Below are positions 8,020 to 15,032 of a stretch of 21,706 nt of DNA, one piece after another. Positions within the stretch are counted from its first letter, which is position 1. Each line of letters opens with the position of its first letter. Under the pieces are notes generated by a model. The model searched no databases. It was not told where the DNA came from and saw only the letters and a program-made list of their open reading frames with translations. Made by a program: the position numbers and the translations under genes. The stretch comes from DHVE2 group archaeon. Lineage in GTDB: Archaea > Thermoplasmatota > Thermoplasmata > Thermoplasmatales > Aciduliprofundaceae. Location of the stretch: NCBI GenBank assembly GCA_015522935.1, contig WALH01000004.1, forward strand, positions 1 to 21,706. The letters run 5' to 3'.

Positions 8020-9468
8020 ATGCGCTGGAAAACTTTCCTTGGGGGAATGATTATCGTAACCCTGCTCCTCCTTCCATCAATGGACGCCAGTGTCTATCCA
8101 AACAATTTTACGGTGCATACTTCTGAAGGCTCATCTTTCAATGTGGATTTTACCATATTCAACGAAATGAACAGCACCGTTTTTTACGATGTTGTTCTCC
8201 CTTCTGCAGGAGGATGGAAGATAAGCGTTAATGCTCAGAATGGATTGATCAAGCCTCATAACGCGCAAACTGTTAAAGTTGAATTTCAGGTTCCTAAAAT
8301 AGTAAGCAAAAATAAATGGGATTTTTCAATACGTATAGATGAATATTCAGAACATGGTTACCTGAAAGGAAACTGGGTTAATCTCACGGTTTATGTATCC
8401 ACAACCGGATTTTACAGTTTTAACCTGCCTTTTCCCAATGAGTGGGGCTACTGGAAACGTTTTCTCAACTCTCTAATATTCTGGGCTGTAATAACCGGGG
8501 CAGCATTTGTGATATTTTACATATTAAGAAAAACTGTCAAACTAACTAAAACGAAAGTGGACGATATCCTTCTTAGAATTCTTCAAAATCCTGTGACTCT
8601 CTGGATAATATCCTATGGTTTAATGGTATCTTTTCTGCAGTTTCCGTTGAGCGCTAATATTGTATCTGTGATTTACCTCCTCTACCAATTTGTAGCAATC
8701 ACAATAGTAACCTGGATTATTTATAAAATTTTCAGAGAGCTTATAATAAATTATGCACTTCATTATACGGAGAGAAAACGAAAAATGGAAAGATCCATCA
8801 TTTCCGCTCTGGATAAATTAGGAATAGTAACAATTGTAACTATATATGGAATTATGCTCCTTGGTTTATTTGGTATAGATATCACCGTTCTTTTAGCCAG
8901 TGTAGGGATACTTGGAATAATTCTGGGATTTGCAGCGCAGGATACCCTTGGCAATTTCTTTTCTGGAATTCATATTTTACTCGATAAATCCATTCAGGTT
9001 GGAGACTATATAATTTTAGAAAATGACGAAAAGGTTTACAGAGTTCTGGATGTTGGATTGAGGAGTACAAAATTGTACGATATCTTTTCTCACACAGTAG
9101 TATTCATACCTAATAATATAATTGCAAATCACAAAATAATCAATTTAAGCAGACCTGATCAGCAGATAAAGTTGAGGATAAATGTTGGGGTATCCTATAA
9201 AAGCAATGTGAATAAAGTAAAGGATGCTTTGCTCAATACAATATACAAAAATAAATATATTTTAAAGGATGAAAAACATAAGCCACAGGTTATATTTCAC
9301 GAATTTGGAGAATCCAGTTTGAATTTCATTCTCTACGTGTGGGTGGATAAACTTACAGATCAGTGGATTGTTGCGAGTCAGCTAAGGCAGGAAATTCTTG
9401 ACACATTCAGAAAAGAGGGAATAGAAATACCATATCCACAGGTAGACATACACATAAAAAAAGATTGA
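8020..9468 (+). CDS. MscS-family mechanosensitive channel with extracytoplasmic beta domain
   Basis: 482 aa. An N-terminal signal sequence (1-24) precedes an extracytoplasmic beta-sandwich-like region (about 25-130) rich in asparagine sequons. Several membrane helices follow (about 148-168, 190-210, 214-236, 266-285) and then the MscS pore helix 288-305 (LLASVGILGIILGF). The pore helix runs into the hallmark AAQDTLGNFFSG (305-316) and the cytoplasmic beta domain, with VGDYI (327-331) and GLRSTKLYD...VVFIPNN (346-366). MscS proteins open under membrane tension to release osmolytes. The extra domain outside the membrane is absent from the E. coli protein and may contact the S-layer. It lies next to hppA but has its own promoter. 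Convergent with the zinc-ribbon gene, with 4 bases between. Confidence 0.93.
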   Translation: MRWKTFLGGMIIVTLLLLPSMDASVYPNNFTVHTSEGSSFNVDFTIFNEMNSTVFYDVVLPSAGGWKISVNAQNGLIKPHNAQTVKVEFQVPKIVSKNKWDFSIRIDEYSEHGYLKGNWVNLTVYVSTTGFYSFNLPFPNEWGYWKRFLNSLIFWAVITGAAFVIFYILRKTVKLTKTKVDDILLRILQNPVTLWIISYGLMVSFLQFPLSANIVSVIYLLYQFVAITIVTWIIYKIFRELIINYALHYTERKRKMERSIISALDKLGIVTIVTIYGIMLLGLFGIDITVLLASVGILGIILGFAAQDTLGNFFSGIHILLDKSIQVGDYIILENDEKVYRVLDVGLRSTKLYDIFSHTVVFIPNNIIANHKIINLSRPDQQIKLRINVGVSYKSNVNKVKDALLNTIYKNKYILKDEKHKPQVIFHEFGESSLNFILYVWVDKLTDQWIVASQLRQEILDTFRKEGIEIPYPQVDIHIKKD

Positions 9469-9472
9469 TAGT

Positions 9473-9679
9473 TCAGGGATTCAACCAGAAATCAAGAGAT
9501 TTAACTCCCTTAAGAGGATGAGTTTCTCTATTTTCTTCATACATTTTAGCCAACCACTCATCAACAGATTCCTCATCACCCAATCTTGCTCTCTTTAATT
9601 CATATTCGCATTCAGCACAATAAACGGCAAGCGGGTCATGAAGAACTTTTCCACAAATAATGCACCTGTTTTCCTCCAT
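9473..9679 (-). CDS. Small zinc-ribbon protein of unknown function
   Basis: 68 aa with one zinc ribbon near the N-terminus (C6, C9 and C21, C24) followed by an acidic helix (about 31-50) and a short tail ending DFWLNP. The four cysteines and their spacing are the only recognisable signature; I do not recognise the family. On the - strand an AT element about 28 bases before the ATG (CTTTATCT, near 9705-9712) could be its TATA box. No partner gene lies on the same strand next to it. Confidence 0.72.
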   Translation of the reverse strand: MEENRCIICGKVLHDPLAVYCAECEYELKRARLGDEESVDEWLAKMYEENRETHPLKGVKSLDFWLNP

Positions 9680-9806
9680 CGATAAATGGTAATAACTCTC
9701 GGAAGATAAAGGTTTTCATTATTTAAAGCATGAGAGCATTATTGGACAGATGTGATTATCAGAAAGAACCGTTAATTTATTATAGGAATTGGAGATATGA
9801 TGAGCT

Positions 9807-10190
9807 ATGAGGTACTGGAATGGACATATCATACTTGAAGGCGTGGAGTGGAAGGATTTGAAAGATGTATGGGGAGAGATGCTCAGATTTTTCTTTAAGG
9901 AGACGAGACAGTTTATGGAGGAGCCAGAGATGGCGGAGGTTATAATCAGAGAAAATATGATCGATATATCTCATAACAGAAAGCCAGAAGGTTTCAACAG
10001 GGATGGAAGAATGAGAATAGTCATACCCTTAACTAATAAGCGTGAATTCTTCGTGTATCGAGAAGCATACAGTGATGAGGTTCGTGTTGTTACGGAAAAA
10101 ATAAGCAAATTCTTAGGAGAGAAAGGAATAAAGCATAGAGTGGAGTGGAACGATATGCTTCTTTACAAAATAAAGAAGAGGCGCAGATGA
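9807..10190 (+). CDS. Conserved-looking hypothetical protein, coupled to CBS gene
   Basis: 127 aa, basic C-terminus (KIKKRRR), no membrane segment and no signal peptide. I do not recognise a family. Predicted alternating strands and helices and a W-rich N-terminus suggest a compact soluble domain. The start is chosen at 9807 because the two ATGs just upstream (9797, 9800) are in other frames; the one at 9797 stops within 14 codons. An AT-rich box at about 9775-9784 lies at leaderless spacing. Its stop overlaps the start of the CBS-domain gene, so the two are very likely one operon and possibly one function. Confidence 0.78.
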   Translation: MRYWNGHIILEGVEWKDLKDVWGEMLRFFFKETRQFMEEPEMAEVIIRENMIDISHNRKPEGFNRDGRMRIVIPLTNKREFFVYREAYSDEVRVVTEKISKFLGEKGIKHRVEWNDMLLYKIKKRRR

Positions 10191-10678
10191 TGAAGGTAAG
10201 AGATGTGATGAATAAAAATCCGGTGTTGCTAAAGCCCAATATGAGTCTCAGAGATGCAAGCCGTATTCTCATTGAAAACAGAATAAGCGGTGCACCTGTT
10301 GTGGACCAAAATGAAAAACTTATTGGATTTATAATGTTAGGGGATATAATCCGTTTTATCAAAGATCGCTTTGTTAGCGTGGGAATAATAACCCTTCCAA
10401 CACCTTTTGATTTCATGGATTTTTATCAGTATGACATACCCGTAGAAACGAAGCAAAGTTTAAAAAAAGAAATAGAGGAAACTAAAGTGTCAGATGTTAT
10501 GTGTAGGAGAGTCCATGGGGTTAATCCAGATGAGGATTTGTGGAGCATTATTTATATACTTGCAAAGAAGAACGTATCACATATCCCGGTAGTGGACAAT
10601 GAAAAAAGGGTCATAGGAATAGTTACAAGGGGTGATGTCATAAAGGCCCTTTCAGAATCAGAGGAAATTTCCGATTAA
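10187..10678 (+). CDS. CBS-domain pair protein
   Basis: About 163 aa consisting of two CBS motifs and nothing else. The first is KVRDVMNKNP...GAPVVDQNEKLIGFIMLGDII, the second KVSDVMCRRV...HIPVVDNEKRVIGIVTRGDVI. CBS pairs bind adenine nucleotides or SAM and act as energy or metabolite sensors that regulate a partner. An upstream in-frame start at 10145 is rejected because it lies inside the preceding gene and adds residues before the normal beginning MKVRDVM. ATG at 10187 (ATGA overlap) and ATG at 10190 are both possible; an AGAGG ribosome site at 10177-10181 serves either. The 3' end overlaps the convergent A24 peptidase gene by 21 bases. Confidence 0.9.
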   Translation: MMKVRDVMNKNPVLLKPNMSLRDASRILIENRISGAPVVDQNEKLIGFIMLGDIIRFIKDRFVSVGIITLPTPFDFMDFYQYDIPVETKQSLKKEIEETKVSDVMCRRVHGVNPDEDLWSIIYILAKKNVSHIPVVDNEKRVIGIVTRGDVIKALSESEEISD

Positions 10679-11503
10679 ATATGAGAGTATCAACCCAATT
10701 GTTATGAATATTATAAAGGGAATCTGCGGTTGCACCCATACCTTTGTTCTTCCAAATTTTTTGAGTTTTTCAAGATCCTCTTTCGTATGCTCTTCTGGGT
10801 GAATGTAAAGCACTGGTTCGCCATTCTCAATTCTTTCCATCAACCATACATGTCTGCGGGATATCTTATCGATACTAAGCCTGTAGCCAAGGAACATTTC
10901 TGGAAAACCAAAATCTCCTCTAACAGTATTTAGAATGAAAAAATAAAAAATATATCCCACCGATGAGAGGGATGAGTAAAAAAGAACTAAAAAAAGGAAT
11001 GGAAAAGCAACCTGCACAAATCCAATATGGAGTGGAATAAAAATTGGAAACATACCAAACTTTGGATAAAGAGGTTGGAGAAGTGGAATAAGCATCAGTG
11101 CGCGAGCATCGGCCTTTCCTTTTATTGTTCTAATATGATGTAGAAACCGAATGAAAAGCATGAGAAAAGCAATAAGCAGAAGAGGATAAACTTCGTAAAG
11201 AAGTGATACATAAAAGAAAGGATACAAAAGAAAGAGCAGGGCTATGAAATAAAGCAGCAATTTTGCTCTTATTTTTTCCCATTCATAAAACCATTCATAA
11301 AAGATGATTAATGATGGAATAAGAAATATGAGTTTCCATCCCAGTCCCCAGAAATATACCATGTCAAGTAGTGTAGCTATGATGCCTAAATAAAACCATA
11401 TCCTATTATCTATCATTCTTTCACAATAATCTTGATAGGATGCGTAAAGGAATAATGGAAGAGATATAACGAGGCGGAGTACATCCACAGTGGATCCAAG
11501 CAT
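10658..11503 (-). CDS. A24 prepilin/preflagellin-type aspartic peptidase
   Basis: Polytopic membrane protein of 281 aa with about six helices. It carries both catalytic aspartates of the A24 family: D25 in YQDYCERMIDN near the N-terminus and D132 in GKADARAL, the archaeal form of the GxGD box. FlaK/PibD-type enzymes remove the short positively charged leader of archaellins and pilins before assembly. The C-terminal part (about 205-281) ends in a last helix after a soluble segment (RRHVWLMERIENG...EDLEKLKKFGRTKVWVQP), as in archaeal members. No pilin or archaellin gene is in the window, so the substrate is unknown. The final 21 bases overlap the CBS gene on the other strand. A 95-base spacer separates it from the M24 peptidase gene upstream; I see only AT-rich sequence there. 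Confidence 0.85.
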   Translation of the reverse strand: MLGSTVDVLRLVISLPLFLYASYQDYCERMIDNRIWFYLGIIATLLDMVYFWGLGWKLIFLIPSLIIFYEWFYEWEKIRAKLLLYFIALLFLLYPFFYVSLLYEVYPLLLIAFLMLFIRFLHHIRTIKGKADARALMLIPLLQPLYPKFGMFPIFIPLHIGFVQVAFPFLFLVLFYSSLSSVGYIFYFFILNTVRGDFGFPEMFLGYRLSIDKISRRHVWLMERIENGEPVLYIHPEEHTKEDLEKLKKFGRTKVWVQPQIPFIIFITIGLILSYLIGNFL

Positions 11504-11598
11504 GGTGGCTTATAGGTGACTATTACAAAAATGTTTTCTAAAGTTTTAAAAATCGGGTACATTTATGAATAAAATAAGAAAATAAAATTATGGAAAAT

Positions 11599-12669
11599 TT
11601 AAACTTCAATAAGGTCTTTGGGTGCAAAAGTTAAAACCTCTCTTCCATCCTTCTTCACAAGCACATCGTCTTCAATTCTCACTCCTCCAAAATTCGGTAT
11701 GTAGACACCGGGCTCAACTGTGACAACCATGCCACTACGAAGAATCATATCAATCTGCGAACTCAGGCCCACGTGATCATGAACTGCGAGACCCAATCCA
11801 TGGCCTGTACTGTGAATCATTCTTCCCTTAAACTTAGTGGAATCAATGTAATTTTTTACGTGCACATCCACATCTTTTCCATTCACACCATCTTTTACCA
11901 TTTCTATTCCTATCCGCTGCGCTTCAGAAACCACATTGTACATTTCTCTCTGCTCCTCTGTAGCTTGACCAAATACGAATGTTCTCGTCATGTCAGAGTT
12001 GTAATGATGGTATCTCGCTCCGAAATCAACCAATACAAAATCTCCATGTTTCAATTTCCTTTCTCCAGCTGTGTAATGTGGCTCTGCGGCATTTTCTCCA
12101 AAGGCTGCAATTGTTGTAAAAGCCTCGCTTTCTGCTCCTCTTTTAAGCATTTCGTATACCACACGCGCTGCCAGTTCATATTCGCGCATTCCCTCTTTAA
12201 GAAATTCAGGGATATCTATGGCCACTTCACTTGCAATTTTGCAGGCTTCCCTTATCAATTTTCTCTCTTCCTCATCCTTTACTTTTCTCATGTCCATAAT
12301 TTTATCCGATATATCCAAGAATTCCCTCTCTCCCAAAATCTTTTTTATCTTATCAAAATCTTTTACTGTGAGTGCAGAGAAATTAAGTCCGATACGCTTT
12401 GCCTCACCAATAATTTTTTTCAAAAGTTTATCTCTCTCTTCTCCACTTTTGTAAATTAGCACCTCGTTCTTTCCCTTACGAGCAGATTCTTCCTCAAGTA
12501 GAGAGGTTATCACCTTGATTCCATCCCTAAGCACAATAGCATACGATCCCTCAAATATACCTCCTTGGAGGAGCCTCGTGAAATAAAAGAAATTCAAATC
12601 TTCGGCGGAGCCATTGTATATCAGCAAGGCATCTATGTTTTCTTCATCTAACAATTTTTGAGGATTCAT
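11599..12669 (-). CDS. Xaa-Pro aminopeptidase/dipeptidase (M24 family)
   Basis: 356 aa, the usual length. An N-terminal creatinase-like domain (about 1-125) precedes the pita-bread catalytic domain. The two-metal site is complete: D215 and D226 (VDFGARYHHYNSDMTRTF), H290 (HSTGHGLG), E319 (TVEPGVY) and E333 (RIEDDV), with H198 as the proton shuttle. The enzyme cleaves peptides next to proline, either Xaa-Pro dipeptides (prolidase) or N-terminal Xaa-Pro bonds; the sequence alone does not separate the two. It is cytoplasmic (no signal). A - strand box GTAAATAC (12691-12698) lies about 25 bases before the ATG. GGAG sequences are also present upstream, so leaderless or leadered translation is possible. 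Confidence 0.94.
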   Translation of the reverse strand: MNPQKLLDEENIDALLIYNGSAEDLNFFYFTRLLQGGIFEGSYAIVLRDGIKVITSLLEEESARKGKNEVLIYKSGEERDKLLKKIIGEAKRIGLNFSALTVKDFDKIKKILGEREFLDISDKIMDMRKVKDEEERKLIREACKIASEVAIDIPEFLKEGMREYELAARVVYEMLKRGAESEAFTTIAAFGENAAEPHYTAGERKLKHGDFVLVDFGARYHHYNSDMTRTFVFGQATEEQREMYNVVSEAQRIGIEMVKDGVNGKDVDVHVKNYIDSTKFKGRMIHSTGHGLGLAVHDHVGLSSQIDMILRSGMVVTVEPGVYIPNFGGVRIEDDVLVKKDGREVLTFAPKDLIEV

Positions 12670-12747
12670 ACTCCGGGTTATATCTCCTTTGTATTTACTG
12701 ATTTCGCCGTTAAATACCCTATTATGTACTTCAATAGCCTAAAGATT

Positions 12748-12756
12748 AAAATATAT
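12748..12756 (+). promoter_or_regulatory. TATA box of the tRNA-Ser gene
   Basis: AAAATATAT (12748-12756) is centred about 25 bases before the first base of the tRNA, as expected for an archaeal tRNA promoter. Confidence 0.5.
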
Positions 12757-12776
12757 CTCCTCTTTTCACATTCATA

Positions 12777-12861
12777 GCCGAGGTAGCCAAGTGGACTAAG
12801 GCGCCAGCCTTGAGAGCTGGTCCCCTTATTGGGGGCGGGAGTTCGAATCTCCCCCTCGGCG
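12777..12861 (+). tRNA. tRNA-Ser (anticodon UGA)
   Basis: All arms fold by hand. The acceptor is GCCGAGG (12777-12783) with CCTCGGC (12854-12860) and discriminator G at 12861. The D arm is GCC/GGC. The anticodon stem CCAGC/GCTGG (12804-12808, 12816-12820) has loop CTTGAGA and anticodon TGA at 12811-12813. A long variable arm CCCC-TTATT-GGGG makes it class II, and the T arm is GGGAG-TTCGAAT-CTCCC (12837-12853). UGA reads UCA serine codons; the long variable arm and G73 agree with serine. CCA is not encoded and no intron is seen. The 3' end is duplicated 62 bases downstream. Confidence 0.97.
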
Positions 12862-12863
12862 CT
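12847..12863 (+). repeat. 17-bp direct repeat, copy 1 (tRNA-Ser 3' end)
   Basis: ATCTCCCCCTCGGCGCT covers the end of the T loop, the T stem 3' strand, the acceptor 3' strand, the discriminator and two bases beyond. An identical copy starts at 12909. This is the part of tRNA genes most often used as an integration core site. Confidence 0.85.
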
Positions 12864-12908
12864 TCGCTATTGCTCAACTTCAAGGGTGAACTCGCATCAA
12901 AGATGCTC

Positions 12909-12925
12909 ATCTCCCCCTCGGCGCT
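12909..12925 (+). repeat. 17-bp direct repeat, copy 2 (displaced tRNA 3' end, att-like scar)
   Basis: Exact second copy of the tRNA-Ser 3' end, offset by 62 bases; the bases flanking both copies differ. The order tRNA, short spacer, tRNA 3' fragment is that left by integration into a tRNA gene. Only 45 bases lie between the copies, with no gene, so any element has been lost. The spacer holds two small hairpins (TTCA-AGGG-TGAA and GCATC-AAA-GATGC). No integrase is adjacent. Confidence 0.75.
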
Positions 12926-12950
12926 CATGTAAAAATTCCACATTTTACCT

Positions 12951-13922
12951 TTAAGCAAGTCTCTCTGGACATATATCTCTACGGGAGCAGTGGAGACACT
13001 TGCTTACGCGATGATGATTTCTATGCACTTCACCAGTTTTGAGAGCTTTTCTCATTTCATCCACTTTTTGAAGAAGTATCTTTTTGAGATCATCTTCATA
13101 GTTTATTCGGTATATCTGAGGCCCGTATTTAAGTATGCCATATGGTGGAGTTTTATAATTTTCTTCTACAAGAACCATGTAAGCGGTTAGTTGCATAATA
13201 TGGGAGAAAAGAGGGCCACGGGGAATCCTACCTGTCTTTATTTCCACAGGAATGTAATTATCACTTACCTTAAGGAGAAGATCCGGCCTTCCCTGTATGC
13301 CATATTTATCACTTCTCAACAATGGAGCTTTTTCAAGGTCATCCACGTAGATTATTTCGCCATCTGGAAGCTTAAGTTTTTTGCGTATTTTTGAGTATTC
13401 CATCTCTGCTTTCAGTGAGAGATAGAGAAAGAAAGTGGCGCCTATCAACCACAGCATTGAAAGAACTTCTAAAAGATAGCCCATAAGAAAATTAGGCTGA
13501 AGAAGAAAAGTTATTGCAAATATGGATGCAACCATCGATGCTAAGGGGATAATAACCATCATCCTTTCAAATGTCATTTTTTTCCACTGAACCACAAGAA
13601 CATCGGCTTTCCAGAGCATATACAACGCAACGATGAGCCAGAATATAGATATAGAGTGAAAAGCTATAGCAAGAGGGAATGAAGAATAGAGCATTGCGAT
13701 CCCCACAAGGGCTATGAGGGTTGCACCCACAGCAAGATACATAACACTTTTTTCAAAATCACCTTTCTTTTGATATTCTTCCATACCCCTCTTAGCTTCA
13801 TTACTTATCTCTCTGTGTCTCCTCACACCTTCATTTTCGCTATTTTTTTCTTTCAGGCTCAGCCACCAGCTAAGTGGGCAGTACGAGTATTTTTCTATGT
13901 CCCCTGCAGAGATATAATCCAT
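12951..13922 (-). CDS. Cas4/RecB-like Fe-S nuclease with four inserted membrane helices
   Basis: 323 aa. The parts of a Cas4-type PD-(D/E)XK nuclease are present but split. The N-terminus has C15 (YSYCPLSWW) and H36; four hydrophobic helices follow at about 58-80, 83-104, 118-141 and 146-170. Then come the catalytic D214 (QGRPDLLL), E227-x-K229 (PVEIKTG) and Q244/Y248, and last C309, C312 and C318 (CLHCSRRDIC). C15 and the three C-terminal cysteines would hold a 4Fe-4S cluster. An even number of helices leaves both halves in the cytoplasm, so this should be a nuclease fixed to the inner face of the membrane. Cas4 proteins proper are soluble and about 180-200 aa. No cas gene or CRISPR array is in the window, so a role in repair or in handling incoming DNA is as plausible as adaptation. 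Divergent from dph2 with a shared AT box. Confidence 0.85.
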   Translation of the reverse strand: MDYISAGDIEKYSYCPLSWWLSLKEKNSENEGVRRHREISNEAKRGMEEYQKKGDFEKSVMYLAVGATLIALVGIAMLYSSFPLAIAFHSISIFWLIVALYMLWKADVLVVQWKKMTFERMMVIIPLASMVASIFAITFLLQPNFLMGYLLEVLSMLWLIGATFFLYLSLKAEMEYSKIRKKLKLPDGEIIYVDDLEKAPLLRSDKYGIQGRPDLLLKVSDNYIPVEIKTGRIPRGPLFSHIMQLTAYMVLVEENYKTPPYGILKYGPQIYRINYEDDLKKILLQKVDEMRKALKTGEVHRNHHRVSKCLHCSRRDICPERLA

Positions 13923-13944
13923 TATTTCTGTATTCTAAAACGAT

Positions 13945-13954
13945 TATTTAAAAT
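13945..13954. promoter_or_regulatory. Shared TATA-like box between the Cas4-like gene and dph2
   Basis: TATTTAAAAT lies here (TTTAAA core at 13947-13952). The core is centred 27.5 bases from the A of the - strand ATG (13922) and 27.5 bases from the + strand ATG at 13977, the leaderless spacing for both. One box may serve both directions. A second AT element (13984-13991) could serve the later dph2 start at 14013. Confidence 0.4.
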
Positions 13955-13976
13955 TGATGCACATAACTTTTATGTA

Positions 13977-15005
13977 ATGAAAATTTTTAATAATCTTTGT
14001 CCATGGTATTCCATGATTCCCTACTTCATAGATTTTCAAAATCTACGGGAAGAATTAAAAAGAAAAAAAGCGGAGAAGGTTCTTATTCAGGTTCCAGAAG
14101 GTATGAAAATATATGCGCTTGAAATCGCAGATAAGCTCAGAGATTTTGATGTTCGCATCTCCTCAAATCCCACCTACGGAGCATGTGATGTGGAATATTA
14201 TAAAGATGCGATAACTGTACAGTTTGGACATGCGGAGATTCCCAATATTACCTATCCTAAAGACGTTATTTTTGTGGAAGCTTTCAGCACAAGGTCATTT
14301 AAAGAAGTTGCACGAAAATTTGCCAATTCTGCAAAATGCGAAAAAGTGGGCTTGATAGCGTCGGTGCAGCATATACCTGCGATGGAGGAGGTAAAGAAAA
14401 TTTTTGAAGAAGAAGGTATAAATGTTTTTGTTGGAAAAGGCGATGGAAGAATTAAGTATCGTGGGCAAGTTTTAGGTTGCAACTTTTCTACAGCAAGAAA
14501 TGTAGCGGGGCAAGTGGATTGTTTTGCATTTCTTGGCACGGGCAAATTTCATGCTATTGGGGCACGAATTGCAACGAATAAATCTGTTTATATTCTTGAT
14601 CCCTATTCTAACATAATTACAAACGTGGATGGTGATGCAGATAGATTCCTTAGACAGCGATTCGGAGCGATAGTCAAAGCGGAGGAAGCATCCATATTTG
14701 GAATAATTGTTGGCACAAAAATAGGACAGAAAAGAGAAAAACTCGCTCTTGCTCTTAAAGAAATCGTAGAAGCAAAAGGTAAGAAAGCATATATGTTTTA
14801 TGCTGGCAGAATAAATCCAGAAGATTTCTATTATAATGTGGACGTTTTTGTTAATACTTCTTGCCCAAGAATTACCTACGATGATTACCTCCGTTTTCCC
14901 AAACCAATAATAAGTCCTATCGAGCTCCAAATAGCCCTGAAAATTAAAGCTTGGGAACAGTACTCCTTTGACGAAATAGTTGAGGTTGATAGGGATAAAT
15001 ATTAA
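13977..15005 (+). CDS. dph2: Diphthamide synthase Dph2 (2-(3-amino-3-carboxypropyl)histidine synthase)
   Basis: Radical enzyme that moves the 3-amino-3-carboxypropyl group of SAM to a histidine of translation factor EF2, the first step of diphthamide synthesis. 342 aa from this start. The three cysteines that hold the unusual 4Fe-4S cluster, one per domain, are present: C70 (YGACDVEYY), C168 (LGCNFSTARN) and C296 (VNTSCPRI). The QVPEGMK near the N-terminus is typical of the family. The reading frame is open back to 13770, but that part is antisense to the neighbouring gene and is not used. ATG 13977 is at leaderless distance from a TATA-like box; ATG 14013 (330 aa) fits the spacing to the first cysteine in known archaeal Dph2 slightly better. 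Confidence is high for function, moderate for the start. Confidence 0.93.
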   Translation: MKIFNNLCPWYSMIPYFIDFQNLREELKRKKAEKVLIQVPEGMKIYALEIADKLRDFDVRISSNPTYGACDVEYYKDAITVQFGHAEIPNITYPKDVIFVEAFSTRSFKEVARKFANSAKCEKVGLIASVQHIPAMEEVKKIFEEEGINVFVGKGDGRIKYRGQVLGCNFSTARNVAGQVDCFAFLGTGKFHAIGARIATNKSVYILDPYSNIITNVDGDADRFLRQRFGAIVKAEEASIFGIIVGTKIGQKREKLALALKEIVEAKGKKAYMFYAGRINPEDFYYNVDVFVNTSCPRITYDDYLRFPKPIISPIELQIALKIKAWEQYSFDEIVEVDRDKY

Positions 15006-15008
15006 ATA
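15001..15008 (+). promoter_or_regulatory. TATA box of the surface-protein gene (leaderless)
   Basis: ATTAAATA overlaps the dph2 stop codon and is centred about 28 bases before the ATG at 15033. No Shine-Dalgarno sequence is present, so the gene is probably transcribed on its own and leaderless. Confidence 0.45.
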
Positions 15009-15032
15009 CACTCTTGTCCTAATACGTGGTAT

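Noticed and set aside
9797..9830. C-box-like ATGATGA suggesting a C/D box RNA (also at 10187)
   Set aside because: No D or D' box (CTGA) at the right distance at either place; both are stacked start/stop codons.
10145..10186. Longer start for the CBS protein
   Set aside because: It lies within the preceding gene and adds residues before the normal CBS opening; ATGs at 10187/10190 have a ribosome site and stop-start overlap.
12746..12958. Open frame of 70 codons on the - strand across the tRNA-Ser region
   Set aside because: It is antisense to the tRNA and contains the stretch GRFELPPP, a known artefact of reading tRNA T arms as protein.
13770..13976. N-terminal extension of Dph2 back to 13770
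   Set aside because: The extra residues are antisense to the Cas4-like gene, hydrophobic and unlike any Dph2 N-terminus.
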